Source: Petrosia ficiformis (taxonomy: Eukaryota; Porifera; Demospongiae; Haplosclerida; Petrosiidae). Taken from it: a DNA stretch of 64,000 nucleotides. Position 1 is the stretch's first letter; each line of letters opens with the position of its first letter. This document shows positions 39,677-50,321 of the stretch, one piece after another. A program made the translations under genes and the position numbers. The notes beneath the pieces were generated by a model. The model was not told where the DNA came from. It searched no databases and saw only the letters and a program-made list of their open reading frames with translations. The DNA is taken from contig OX345637.1 of the NCBI GenBank assembly GCA_947044365.1, positions 5,380,501 to 5,444,500 of the forward strand, read 5' to 3'.

Positions 39677-41068
39677 ATGAAAAGGTCAAGTTCCTTAGAG
39701 CAAAGTCCGTTAAAGAAACCTAATATGGCAGAACCACAAGGTAAGTACAGTACCTCAATGAGTATACAATACTAATTGTCCTTTAATTTTCTAGTGTTCA
39801 CCAGTCCTTTGTCTGAAAGAAAGTATTATATACGACCTGACTATGTAAACCTTACAGATATAATTTTGAGGTCTCGTGAACAAACACTTGGTGTAACAGA
39901 TCATTATGGGCTCGGTGTTCGAATAACAGGGACACCCAGGATTGGGAAGTCGGTTTTTTTGCACTATGTGGCAAAAATATTGAAGGAAAACAACATTCGT
40001 TTTGTAATCACTCTGGATACATTATCATATGATGACAATTTCATTGAGCGAGATTTCGATAGTTTACGTAAAACGCTGCTTACTGATTTTAGAGTTGTAC
40101 ATTTGATTGACCCTGAAGGGAGTGGCTTTATTCGTCAACACAATGCATTTGCTGTTTTTTTTACCTCACCAACGATTAATAATATTGAACCATACCATTT
40201 GAAGAATCTGCTGACACTGTATATGCCTCTATGGTCTGAAGAAGAGATGACCGAATGTTACGAAGTTCTGGAACAACCTTTTGACCGAAAGCTTTACGAA
40301 AAGTGGGGTGGAGTTATATTGGATTCTGTCAGAGACTCATTAATGGAAAAATCGCTTTGTGAAGTTTTGAATCATAAGGAATTGTTAGCCTTACTGTCGG
40401 CGAAAGAAAAATCTACTTTATCTGAGAATATAATACACAATCAGTGGCTGTTGCATAGATATCCAACATCCGATTACACAAACCAAACAATTCACCTCCC
40501 AACAGATTACGTACGAAATGCCATATTAGAAAAACTAAAGTCTGGGGTGACTTTTAATTTGAGTTTAGCTGAAGGAAATTCTCTAGTAGCGGGTGAATTG
40601 TATGAAAGTGCGGTGTTCACACACGTAACACAACAAAAATGTTTTGAAGTGTTTCGTTCTGATGGGAGAACTCGCCAAGAGAACCGCAAGATTACTTTCA
40701 ATAATGTTCGTGTGTACACTAACAGAGATACCTTTTGTTTCTGTAATGTACCTGACCACCACCAGGAACAAACAGTCGGCACCTATTACAAACCTAAAGA
40801 AAAGAACAAGCAAGGTGTAGATGCTGTTTTGATCACATCATCCAAGGAAGGCTGGATAATTCAAATAACAATAAATTCAAGGCACAATTCTCTAGATATA
40901 ACAAATGTTCCAAACCAATTTAAAAATATACAGAAGTGGAACGTCTGCTGCTTTTTTCCAACTGAAATTAAAGATTTCAGATTTCCCAGTATCACAGGCT
41001 TGGATATTGATCTTCGATCCAGGTACATTTCTAACTTCTCTTTAATTGTAAACACTGTCATGAATTGA
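39677..41068 (+). CDS. CR NTPase-nuclease protein, copy 3 (most divergent)
   Basis: Exons 39677-39740 and 39795-41068, 445 residues. The frame is open and the motifs are intact: GTPRIGKS, LIDP, FFTSP, YMPLWSEEEM, GVDAVLI and QIT...H. Just after Walker B, nine residues of copies 1 and 2 (SKDPFYLCE) are replaced by eight unrelated ones (EGSGFIRQ). Three residues are also deleted near 345-348. Private changes include K40N, T48S, A52T, D54G, N110D, N119D, D252N, H316R, I335T, L394I, S395T, K399N, E402K and I413F. Against copy 2 I see only about four synonymous changes. The block swap suggests conversion from an unseen paralogue or a hypervariable loop. Confidence 0.85.
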
Positions 41069-42146
41069 ACAAAACTGTGTTTACGATAATTCTCTTTTGT
41101 ACAATCTTTTAAAATTCCTTCATGAAACCATCCCTGCATTAAAGACAATATCAGTCACAACAGAAATCTACATATAGGAGTTGTTTTTTTTTTGTACATT
41201 CTTTATACCAATTTTTAATTTTTAATAATAGAATGTGCAGTAGTGCAATTCTGGGATATGGCGGCTAATTACAGTGCTTTTATAGAAGCTCATTTGTGTG
41301 GTCCTGGTTGTGGTAGTTTTGGCTTTCATGAATTATTAGAGACAGAGACCTTTTAGCTCAGGCACAACAGTGTCTAGCTGAAAGGACTTCAGAATGTACT
41401 TGCTTAGTAACAGCTTCATTACAAGCATTATTTGCTCATGGGATTCTTTTGTAATGTTATATAAGCAGATGTTGCTAACAGGTTACAAATAATTAGTATT
41501 TGTTAGCATGATTACATGGTATTTTAAGTTACCATCATAATCTTGTAAATTTGATTACATAATCATTTTGTATTCATACTCATAATCACATGTTATTATA
41601 TATAATTCCAGCATGTGATTGTGACTTTTTGTATTCATACTCATAATCACATACTGGAATTATATATAATTCGTATGTGATTATGAGTATGATTACAAAA
41701 AGATTATGTAATCAAATTACAAGATATTATGATTATAATTGCTTTGCATTAATATAAACAATACAAAACAGGGGCCAGACAAACTGACTCCTACAGCCCT
41801 CATTGGTTGTGAAGTGACTGTTGTCATTCAAGGGTGATTTATAAGGGCAACTGTGGACAATCTGAATACACATGTATACAGACTGTTTCGACCTATTGGG
41901 TCTCATCAGCACAGTGTATCCCAAGTTCACAATATATCTGATATGTTTTGTAATAATTACTATGAAAATATAGTACCTCAAGAGGTACTACTAATTAATA
42001 CTACGGAATTGGACTTCTGTCACAAGCAGCTTTAATGCAAAACTCAAATACTGGTTCTGATGATTTGAAGATATAACTATCTTCATCATTTCTGTAGTGT
42101 CACCACTTCCAGAATCAAAGTAGAAAATGAAGGTAGACAACGTACA

Positions 42147-42177
<31 letters not shown>

Positions 42178-42246
42178 GTTACAATAAATTGGCTGTGGAA
42201 AAGGTTTTTGCTATGTAATGTGTAGGCATTTAGAACTCAGAATGGG

Positions 42247-42974
42247 CAATAAAAACACTATAAGGTTGCAAATACCTATACACTGAACTCAATCAAATCT
42301 GTGGTCATATTTACAATTAGGATGAGGCATGGGGCCAAGTATATACATATGTGAGCACTTGTACTTAAGTCCTTAGTTCAGAGGCTGTCCAGCATTGCTG
42401 AAGTAAGTTTGACTAATATAAATGATGGTAACAGTTAATTAATGTTCATCAGATGTAATAATGTAATCACAATGAATCTTTTACAAACACATTGAACAAC
42501 ACCTAATGCATTGATTCCAGTGCTATGATTATATGTTATAGGTGTATACGCATTGTTAGGATTACATGTACATAGGTGTATAGGTTATGTTAAGTTTGGA
42601 TGGAATGCTTTGATGTACATGTAGATATTGACCATGTCTACCCACACTCTGGTATTGCATTCTCTAGTGAAGGTATGGGGTGGCATTAGCAAACAGAGTA
42701 GAACAGTTACTGGTGATTTGTATTTTCACTTAAGACAATGAAAAGCCCCTGAGGTGTGTACTCAACCTAATTATGTCAATCAATCAATCTAAGAATACTT
42801 CAGCAGAAGTGTTACTGAGGTCATTTACTATATAAACATTATTTTATCTACATACTTATAACATTTATCAGTTTATATTTCAAATGAAGAATTTCACATT
42901 TCCAAGTGATTATTAAGCTAAAATAATTATACATACTGAACCTTCTATTGCCATAATTATATACATGTATATAT
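42247..42974. other. Sequence after the array, no gene seen
   Basis: AT-rich, non-repetitive within this window, with no supported coding segment. It begins exactly where the third unit stops matching. Confidence 0.5.
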
Positions 42975-43760
42975 ATAGTTACTATATCCTTAATTATAAT
43001 TAGTGCCATATGTATCAGTAATCAGTGATACTAACACAGAACCACCATATATATATTTAAAGTATGATGCATGGGTGTTTCAAAGCCACCGACAGTGCTG
43101 TATTTCCCATATTGTGCACACGTGCTGTATGAAAATTCATAAAGCACTCTAACACGAATACACTTTTTTACGCCCAGTTCATAAACGTAGCTTCTGCCTA
43201 CCTGTACTGTTTTGCTTAGTATTACTAGGCACAACACTACACGGATGGCATCGCAGGTACAACAACAGCTCAACATGAAACATACACATAAAAACAAGCA
43301 CACCTAACTAAAAATGCACCTTCTTTCTTACACCACTGGCATACAATACAAATGAAATAGCTCTCTGCACCAAACACATGGTGGCTCTTCTGGATCCATA
43401 GTTCAAGGAAACCAAGTGAATAAAGCAGCACAGAAGAACCTTGACTTAGATTTTTAAAAAACTGTCTTCGTCAGTTGACCTGTTGTGTACCGTTGATATA
43501 CCCACGCATCCACTACAAATCAGTTAAAGCACCCGCTTACTCTCATGCATTACGGAAATTACAGCACTCGAGGTGTGGTCTCGACATGCATACAGCACTC
43601 GCTTCACTCGTGCTGTATGCTTGTCTCGACCACACCTCTCGTGCTGTAATTTCCGTAATGCACTCGAAGGGGTGCTTTAACTATTACATATAGTTACTGT
43701 ATCATTAATTATAATTAGTGCCATAAGCATCAGTAATCAGTGATACTAACACAGAACCAC
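42975..43760. mobile_element. Palindrome-bearing segment between 73-bp direct repeats
   Basis: Direct repeats at 42975-43047 and 43689-43760 (sharing ATTATAATTAGTGCCATA and CAGTAATCAGTGATACTAAC) flank about 640 bp. At 43523-43681 lies a near-perfect palindrome with arms such as GCATTACGGAAATTACAGCA. Part of the segment (AGTGCTGTATTTCCCATA, CATAAAGCAC) resembles 54960-55080. It may be an inserted fold-back element or a recombination product. Confidence 0.6.
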
Positions 43761-44420
43761 ATGTAAACTTATAAAACTACATGTTGACCTTAACCACCTA
43801 ATTAGTAGTTACACATGGACTTCCTAATATATATATACATTTGTACTTGTTAACTTGACTATGTTGATACATAGCCCACTTCCCCTATGTTTATTGGTAT
43901 TTCTAATTATAACTACAAATCTATTGCTAGAAATGGCAGTGTTGCTCACCATGAGGACAATGCACCTGGGAACAATACTGTTATAATTCTGTAATAAACA
44001 TGTGTAACAATCTATAATTATTATTATTGAATGTTTCTATGCAGTCTTCAGACTACTGCTTTGCATCTCCTCGACTGTTTTTGAGTGTGTGCTAAGACTC
44101 TTTACCAACTAAAAAAAAGCATCCAGCAGAAACATCAGGAAAATACAATACCGTAAACGTAGAAATGTTCGAACAGACATCACTTACATGCCCTCTTTTT
44201 AAAAGGGCATGTAAGTGATGTCAAAACCAAAAAAGCACAGAAACAAGATTGAGGATTGTACATTATCAACTAACCACTTCATACTTACATGTACATACAC
44301 ATGTAAGTATAAATATACATATAATTATATATATATATATCTAACCTCATGTAAGCTCCAATAAAACTTGCAGCCTCTTTCGTGGGCGTGACCTACAGAT
44401 ATATATTATATTGTCATCAA
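43761..44420. other. Spacer with a dispersed MITE fragment
   Basis: At about 44185-44255 GGGCATGTAAGTGATGTCAA and AAAAGCACAGAAACAAGATT occur, with an inverted piece just before. The same family is found at about 47918-47975 and 53523-53580. No gene is visible. Confidence 0.55.
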
Positions 44421-44423
44421 CTG

Positions 44424-44577
44424 GTGGTGTACACAACTGGAAAGAACAGGTTCAAGTACACCAATGTTTAATGGGAGGTCTTTTGGGCATGTTGATAACC
44501 TCCTATAAGGCTTGATTTATATCAGGCAAGTCAAGGCATGCCAAGGCATAAGACAAAAGGGGGAGTCTTGTGCACAT
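44424..44577 (-). repeat. 154-bp duplicated segment, first copy
   Basis: Repeated at 50889-51042 with about 90% identity. On the minus strand one frame reads LSYALACLDLPDINQAL, and in the second copy a longer open stretch continues to KSPPIEHW before a stop. It may be a fragment of a coding exon of unknown origin. Confidence 0.5.
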
Positions 44578-45205
44578 ACATAGATACATACATAGATACA
44601 TAAAAACATACATACACACACATACATACATATATACATACATATGTATGTACATGTATGTATATGTGTATGTAGGTGTATGTATGCAGGTATTTATGTA
44701 TGTATGTACTGTATATAAGTATGTATGTATGTATGTACATATGTACATATATGTGTATGTAGGTATATGGATGGAGGTATTTATGTATGTATGTATATAA
44801 GTATGTCTGTATATGTAATATGTACATGTAATATGTATGTACCATGTATATGTATGTACCTATGTATGTATGTACATATATGTGTATGTAGGTATGTGTA
44901 TGCAGGTATTTATGTATGTATGTACTATGCGCCTATGTATGTATGTATGTATGCATGTATGTATGTATGTATGTATGTATGTGTGTATGTATGTATGTAT
45001 GTATGTATGTATGCATGTATGCATGCATGCATGCATGCATGCATACATACATACATACATACATAGGCGCATAGTACATACATACATAAATACCTGCATA
45101 CATATACCTACATATACCTACATACACATATATGTACATACATACATAGGTACATACATATACATGGGTACATACATGCATGCATGTATGTATGTACCCA
45201 TGTCG
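44578..45205. repeat. TGTA/TACA microsatellite with a large inverted duplication
   Basis: Arms on either side of about 45010 share GGTATTTATGTATGTATGTA and ACTATGCGCCTATG with their complements (45065-45180), so this is a true inverted duplication and not only a simple repeat. It runs into the 3' end of the Death-domain gene. Confidence 0.85.
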
Positions 45206-45758
45206 TCAAGAGTTTAGCCAGATTTTTGGCTATTTTAGTGGGCAACAAACCGCTAATAATATTCATAATCAAAATAAGTATATTCATAACTATACTTAGC
45301 CAGCTGATCAGACCCTTCCTTCGTAGTAGATTTGGTTCTGTTTCATACCCTGAAGATAATGATGTGTTGCGGGCTACATCAAGGATACCACCAGCTGAAT
45401 TATATTCTAGGTCTTCAATATCGCTGGGAGTGCCTTCGCGATTGTCATCCTTTTGAGTACTTAAAAGCTGTTCAAATAAATTACAATACTTATCTCTTAT
45501 CTGACCTGCATGATTATGATCTCCAATCTTTTCAAAAGCTCCAGCGATAGTCTTCCAGCATGGCTTCTTGTTCTTTTCATAACATATAAATAGTTCAGCA
45601 GCACAGCGATTAGTTCCTTGACAACTGTATTGATTTTCAATCCTTTTCAGATCATCGTGGGCTAAGTTGAGATGAACACCCAGAGAGAACCATTGTGGCT
45701 CCTTACCAACCTCCTCCGCAAACTCACTGAGTGTTGGAACAGGAGTTAGATCAGACAT
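45108..45758 (-). CDS. Death-domain protein with C-terminal membrane segment
   Basis: A single open frame of 216 codons from an ATG at 45758. Residues about 9-92 fit a Death domain: FAEEVG, W23 and LGVHL, DDLKRIE, AAELF and a second Trp in CWKTIAGAFEKIGD, then AGQIRDKY. Death domains pair with other Death domains in apoptosis and innate signalling. A polar linker follows. Residues 150-172 (LISWLSIVMNILILIMN...) form one hydrophobic span, so the protein may be membrane-anchored with the domain in the cytosol. The last 28 or so residues are encoded by the adjoining TACA repeat, so the original stop seems lost or the end is spurious. An upstream 5' UTR exon is possible. Confidence 0.75.
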   Translation of the reverse strand: MSDLTPVPTLSEFAEEVGKEPQWFSLGVHLNLAHDDLKRIENQYSCQGTNRCAAELFICYEKNKKPCWKTIAGAFEKIGDHNHAGQIRDKYCNLFEQLLSTQKDDNREGTPSDIEDLEYNSAGGILDVARNTSLSSGYETEPNLLRRKGLISWLSIVMNILILIMNIISGLLPTKIAKNLAKLLTTWVHTYMHACMYPCICMYLCMYVHICVCRYM

Positions 45759-45779
45759 AATAGCTACTGTTAGAGCTAC

Positions 45780-46290
45780 ATTAAAAATAGATTATAATAT
45801 ACAAAAAAGATTATACAATGAGTTTATTCTACCTTTTGGCAGTGTCAGGACTGGCAGGAAGTGCTTTGCATACCCCAACCATTTAAGGCTTAACTTAATT
45901 AAAATATCATAATAATAATTATCTTGCAGTGTTAGTAATAACATACATTACTGTATGCTTTTACAAAAATAAAATTGTAGTGGGTGGGGGCACTTGACTA
46001 TACATGAGTAGAGCCGTAGAGGTGGACCTTTTTCGCCGTGATCCAAAAATCATGTCTATCTATAACTATAACTAAAACCCTTTTAACTAAGGCACTGTGA
46101 CTAAAACTATAACACTTTTAGTAAGCCTGATATAGTTAACTACATGTATAAAATTGTGTGTGATAAACTAGACATACTATAACTATATACATGTATATCA
46201 ATATATAGTTATAGTTATATACAATGCACATGAAAGGTGACAGTCAATATATATAACTATTATATACGTAAGGATTAGAGAATAATTGAA
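45780..46290. other. Spacer with a TTATAGTTAACTA-type dispersed repeat
   Basis: At 46055-46220 there are several forms of CTATAACTAAAACCCTTTTA and TAGTTATAGTTA, a family also found at 8105-8250, 14235-14310, 15115-15150 and 52400-52620. No coding region is seen. Confidence 0.55.
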
Positions 46291-46291
46291 G

Positions 46292-46715
46292 CATGTATAT
46301 GTATGACTCTACTAGTACTGAGGGTCATACATGTAGTGCACATATGACCATACTTATACTTAGCAACATATGCTTACATATATATGTACATGTATATGTA
46401 TGACTCTACTAGTACTGAGGGTCATACATGTAGTGCACATATGACCATACTTATACTTAGCAACATATGCTTACATATATATGTACATGTATATGTATGA
46501 CTCTACTAGTACTGAGGGTCATACATGTAGTGCACATGTGACCATACTTATACTTACCAACATATGCTTACATGTATATGTACATGTATATGTATGACTC
46601 TACTAGTACTGAGGGTCATACATGTAGTGCACATATGACCATACTTATACATACACATACATGTATATGTACATATATATGTGTGACTCTACTAGTACTG
46701 AGGGACATACAAAGG
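46292..46715. repeat. 97-bp minisatellite, about 4.5 copies
   Basis: TATGACTCTACTAGTACTGA recurs at 46302, 46399, 46496 and 46593, a 97-bp period. A fifth start is near 46680 after a shortened unit. Units contain CATACATGTAGTGCACATAT. Confidence 0.93.
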
Positions 46716-46985
46716 GAATAAGAAGAGAGGTAGAAGAGGAGGAAGAGAAAGAAGAATGGGAAGAAAATGAAAATACATGTAGGTGAATGAAAATACATGT
46801 AGGTGAAGGAATGGAAGAAAGGTGGGAAAGGAAGAGTTAATGGAAGAAAGGTAGAGAAGGAAGAGTTAAGGGAGACAAGGAACAGATAAGGAAGAAGAGG
46901 AAGTTAGAAGGAACAAATATCAAAAGGAGGTCAAGAAGAAGAATGGGTGGAGGAAACGGAGAAGACATTGTGCATCACAAGGTAC
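46716..46985. other. Purine-rich low-complexity stretch
   Basis: GAAGAGG/GGAAGA-type sequence with some repeated GAAAATACATGTAGGTGAA units. It has the same base bias as the coiled-coil exon at 52655 but no supported frame. Confidence 0.5.
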
Positions 46986-47659
46986 CTTCTAGGTCTGGCA
47001 ATATGAGAAGCTGAACGTGATCTACAAACTGTTTCAGGATGTGTAAAATGACGAGGATATGGTTCAGCCACTCCACTATTAAATGTTAAGATGACACCTT
47101 GTTCCCATAGAAATGCATACTGAGAAAACATCTTACACAATGACAAATGGATGTAAAAAGGAACAAATATCACATGTATATATGTACATGTGTACAATTG
47201 TACATGTAGAGGTACATATGTACATGTAATGTTTGAGTAACACTATACATGAATTACATGCTACATGTATATGTGTATATCATAATAAACATAATAAAGT
47301 GAATAGTAAACTGATTACATGTACATTGTTTTGATAATAACATTTTAATACAAATAACTTATCACAGATCTACATGTACATGTGTACTTGTACTTATTTA
47401 CACACATACACACACCCAAACTATAGCACAAACACACACATACACACACACATGCACCCATAGCACATACATACACATACAACCTGTATACATGTCTGTG
47501 GTAATACATATTGATTTCATGGATGATGAACACATAATGATCAACATACATATGTACAGTTGTTACCTGGCATTGTCTTGCACTGGTTTCTATATGAGCA
47601 GTAATCTTCTGTGCAACACTCAATACTTCATTATCATTACTAATCTCAATAAAATACTC
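46986..47659 (-). CDS. Two phase-compatible exons of an unidentified gene
   Basis: On the minus strand, exon A (47659-47567) lies between TTTTTTTGCAG and CAG/GTAACA and encodes 31 residues (EYFIEISNDNEVLSVAQ...). Exon B (47119-46986) lies between TTTTCTCAG and GAAG/GTACC and encodes 44 residues (YAFLWEQGVILTF..., AEPYPRHFTHPETV...). Exon A ends and exon B begins in phase 0. I do not recognise the family. Flanking exons were not found, so it may be a gene fragment in this repeat-rich region. Confidence 0.35.
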
Positions 47660-48189
47660 CTGCAAAAAAACACAACACATATTACAAAAATGAATACATG
47701 TATCATTAACCACATAATATTCGTAATTATTTAATAACCATAGTTCCTCGCTACATGCCAGGCAACAACTATATAAAGCCATATTTGGAGGATACACATT
47801 GTCATCTTGGTGTGGACGCAACAGTTGGGTTTCTATGGATACCATACATGCCAATGAAACTATATACATAATAACCCTCTTTTTGGTAGTATAAAAAAAA
47901 AACATTTAATAAACCAAAGGGCATGTACATGTAGTGATGTCGAAACCGAAAAAGCACAGAAACAAAATTGGAATTATACATTATCAACAAAATTAAACTA
48001 ACAACTTCAAACCTACAGTTACATAGTATATATACATATATATTTATTACCATCTAACCTCACAACCATAATATAGTAACACACAAGGTGCAACAAAGAA
48101 GGTGGAAATGTATAATGCATTAACCATACAACCAACCCCAAGATGGAGCAATTATGGAACCTTGGACCCTGCCACGTCTTTGCATATGA

Positions 48190-48342
48190 TCTGGTTAGAG
48201 TCCAGTGCTTATCTGCCACAACATTATAATGAGTAGGTGCGACAGTACCCTGACAAACATGTTGACTCACAAGAAAAAAGTCATACCATCCTTTTCGTGT
48301 ACCTACTTTGGCTGTTGTATTTGTGCCAAAGAGGATATCCAC
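48190..48342 (-). pseudogene. Piwi-like exon fragment, repeat copy A
   Basis: Encodes [20 protein letters not shown] and HYNVVADKH, the conserved core near the end of the PIWI domain. The sequence then breaks off at GCAAAGAC into unrelated DNA, so the C-terminal exon part is missing. Confidence 0.7.
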
Positions 48343-48458
48343 ACGTATTTTTGCTCAGGGGCCTCAAGGATATCAAAACCCTCCTCCAGGGAATGCCCTG
48401 GATCATACTATTTAGCTCAGAGGAAACACAACAAACTCTGAACCATTTGCTTGACTTG

Positions 48459-48491
<33 letters not shown>

Positions 48492-48551
48492 GTACTGTAT
48501 ATGTATAAACTGAGACCACTCTATGAGGGGAAAAGTGAAAACTAAATCTAT

Positions 48552-48875
48552 TTACAGGAAAAATAATCTGTGACAGATATCAAGACTGGGCTCCCGATAA
48601 AGACTTTGACCAATGAGAAAAGCCAGTTTGTGAGCATACCAACATGGAGAGGAACACGAACCGTTCAAGGCCAATTGTAATTCAAATGAGTTAGCTTGTT
48701 GTAAGCATGTCTTTGCATATGATCTGGTTTGAGTCCAGTGCTTATCTGCCACAACATTATAATGAGTAGGTGCGACAGTACCCTGACAAACATGTTGACT
48801 CACAAGAAAAAAGTCATACCATCCTTTTCGTGTACCTACTTTGGCTGTTGTATTTGTGCCAAAGAGGATATCCAC
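48552..48875 (-). pseudogene. Piwi/Argonaute C-terminal fragment, repeat copy B
   Basis: Minus-strand sequence reads [20 protein letters not shown], then after a frame change GLKPDHMQRHAYNKLTHLNY, then after a nonsense codon and a second frame change YAHKLAFLIGQSLYREPSLD and a stop. These are the conserved final motifs of a PIWI domain in the right order. Two frameshifts plus a TGA where Gly is expected make it a pseudogene. The same lesions are in copy C, so decay came before the tandem duplication. Confidence 0.8.
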
Positions 48876-48991
48876 ACGTATTTTTGCTCAGGGACCTCAA
48901 GGATATCAAAACCCTCCTCCAGGGAATGCCCTGGATCATACTATTTAGCTCAGAGGAAACACAACAAACTCTGAACCATTTGCTTGACTTG

Positions 48992-49025
<34 letters not shown>

Positions 49026-49082
49026 CTGTATATGTATAAACTGAGACCACTCTATGAGGGGAAAAGTGAAAACTAAATCTAT

Positions 49083-49345
49083 TTACAGGAAAAATAATCT
49101 GTGACAGATATCAAGACTGGGCTCCCGATAAAGACTTTGACCAATGAGAAAAGCCAGTTTGTGAGCATACCAACATGGAGAGGAACACGAACCGTTCAAG
49201 GCCAATTGTAATTCAAATGAGTTAGCTTGTTGTAAGCATGTCTTTGCATATGATCTGGTTTGAGTCCAGTGCTTATCTGCCACAACATTATAATGAGTAG
49301 GTGCGACAGTACCCTGACAAACATGTTGACTCACAAGAATTAACT
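49083..49345 (-). pseudogene. Piwi/Argonaute C-terminal fragment, repeat copy C
   Basis: Matches copy B from [13 protein letters not shown] to the final stop with the same frameshifts and nonsense codon. The part upstream of LVSQ is replaced by unrelated sequence at about 49345. Confidence 0.75.
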
Positions 49346-49429
49346 TTACAGATGCTTTCAAAGAAAACTATCAAAATCGTAATGGCACATGCACAGACAC
49401 ATGTGGTATTATTGCAATAAAATTTTTTT

Positions 49430-49500
49430 ATATAATCGATATCGCAATCGCCAAAAAATATCGTGATAATCAATAAATCGATATTATCGCTCAGCCCTAC
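49430..49500. mobile_element. hAT-like end fragment
   Basis: ATCGATATCGC...ATTATCGCTCAGCCCTA resembles the end of the hAT-type MITE at 3190. A similar piece in the other orientation (AGGGCTGAGCGATATTG) is at 51282-51360. No target duplication was found. Confidence 0.4.
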
Positions 49501-50321
49501 TTTCTATAGCACATTGATAAAAACACGTGCAAACCTTCACTCCTTTCTGCTTACAAAGCTTCAAATGTATTCACTCCAGACCTAATAAGAGTTACTGACA
49601 ATGCCCAGAATATACATATATATGTATGTACACATGCAATGTATGTGTATTGATATTAAAGGAAGACTCATTGTTGCATTACTATTACACATGTACATAT
49701 ACATGTACTTTTTTATTAATTGGGTGGAGCTGGAAATATAGGAAAGCATATTAAACCTTGGTCAAATGTAGTACAGTACAACACATTGCTTTCCCATAGA
49801 TATGTTTGTATCACACATTTATATGAGTTGCATCATCATTCTAGGGTATGGTACATAAAGTGATTGAGTTGGAGAACTGAGACTATCAGGAAGAAAGTAC
49901 ATGTAGTTTTAGCCAGCTTGTTTGAAAATGCAACTAATATCTGTTATTTCATCGCACAAAAAATATCATGGGATCAAGCAACCTTGGTATGATATTAGAG
50001 TGGGGAAACAAAATATTTCATTTTTCATGTACAATATCTATACAACAAAATCCACAATAGTAAAGTACACACAACATCTTTCGGTCTGTACTACACATAC
50101 ATATATATATGATACATGTACATACTACATGTACATGTACATGTAGTGTATACATTGTAGTTTAATGTCACAAGGAGCTAATACATGGGTATACTGTAAA
50201 TAATGAAACCTCCATGGATTGAAACATATACAAACAGAATTGGAAGGATAATTATATGAAAATGGTTCAGGCAAATAGATTGTTTGTACATGTAGTTCCA
50301 AACTAAAGAGGGTACTTGTAC
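49501..50321. other. Spacer, no gene seen
   Basis: AT-rich with TACATG runs. From about 50125 it belongs to the segment duplicated next to the gap at 57025-57500. Confidence 0.5.

Larger units (their letters stand above)
34855..42246. repeat. Tandem unit, copy 3 (3'-truncated, about 7.4 kb)
   Basis: Third direct copy. It follows copies 1 and 2 through the CR gene and the right inverted repeat. Identity stops just after the shared AACTCAGAATGG at about 42246, where unrelated sequence begins. It shares the 467-bp MITE and short (CT)n tracts with copy 2. A small deletion after 38288 and a few base changes are private to this copy. Confidence 0.93.
48179..49345. repeat. 533-bp tandem repeat carrying Piwi-like exons
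   Basis: TTTGCATATGATCTGGTT recurs at about 48179, 48712 and 49245. Two full periods and a partial third include an (AT)n run each. The copies are very similar, which points to recent amplification (or an assembly duplication). Confidence 0.92.

Noticed and set aside
44503..45217. Several overlapping frames of Met-Tyr-Val or His-Thr-Tyr repeats
   Set aside because: Microsatellite translations. Only the Death-domain frame at 45108-45758 has real protein features.
46292..46715. CRISPR-like array
   Set aside because: The 97-bp units are contiguous and similar throughout, with no repeat-spacer pattern, and the DNA is eukaryotic.
47345..47905. 186-codon minus-strand frame
   Set aside because: Only the 93-bp core with splice signals (47567-47659) looks coding. 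The rest is intron and microsatellite.
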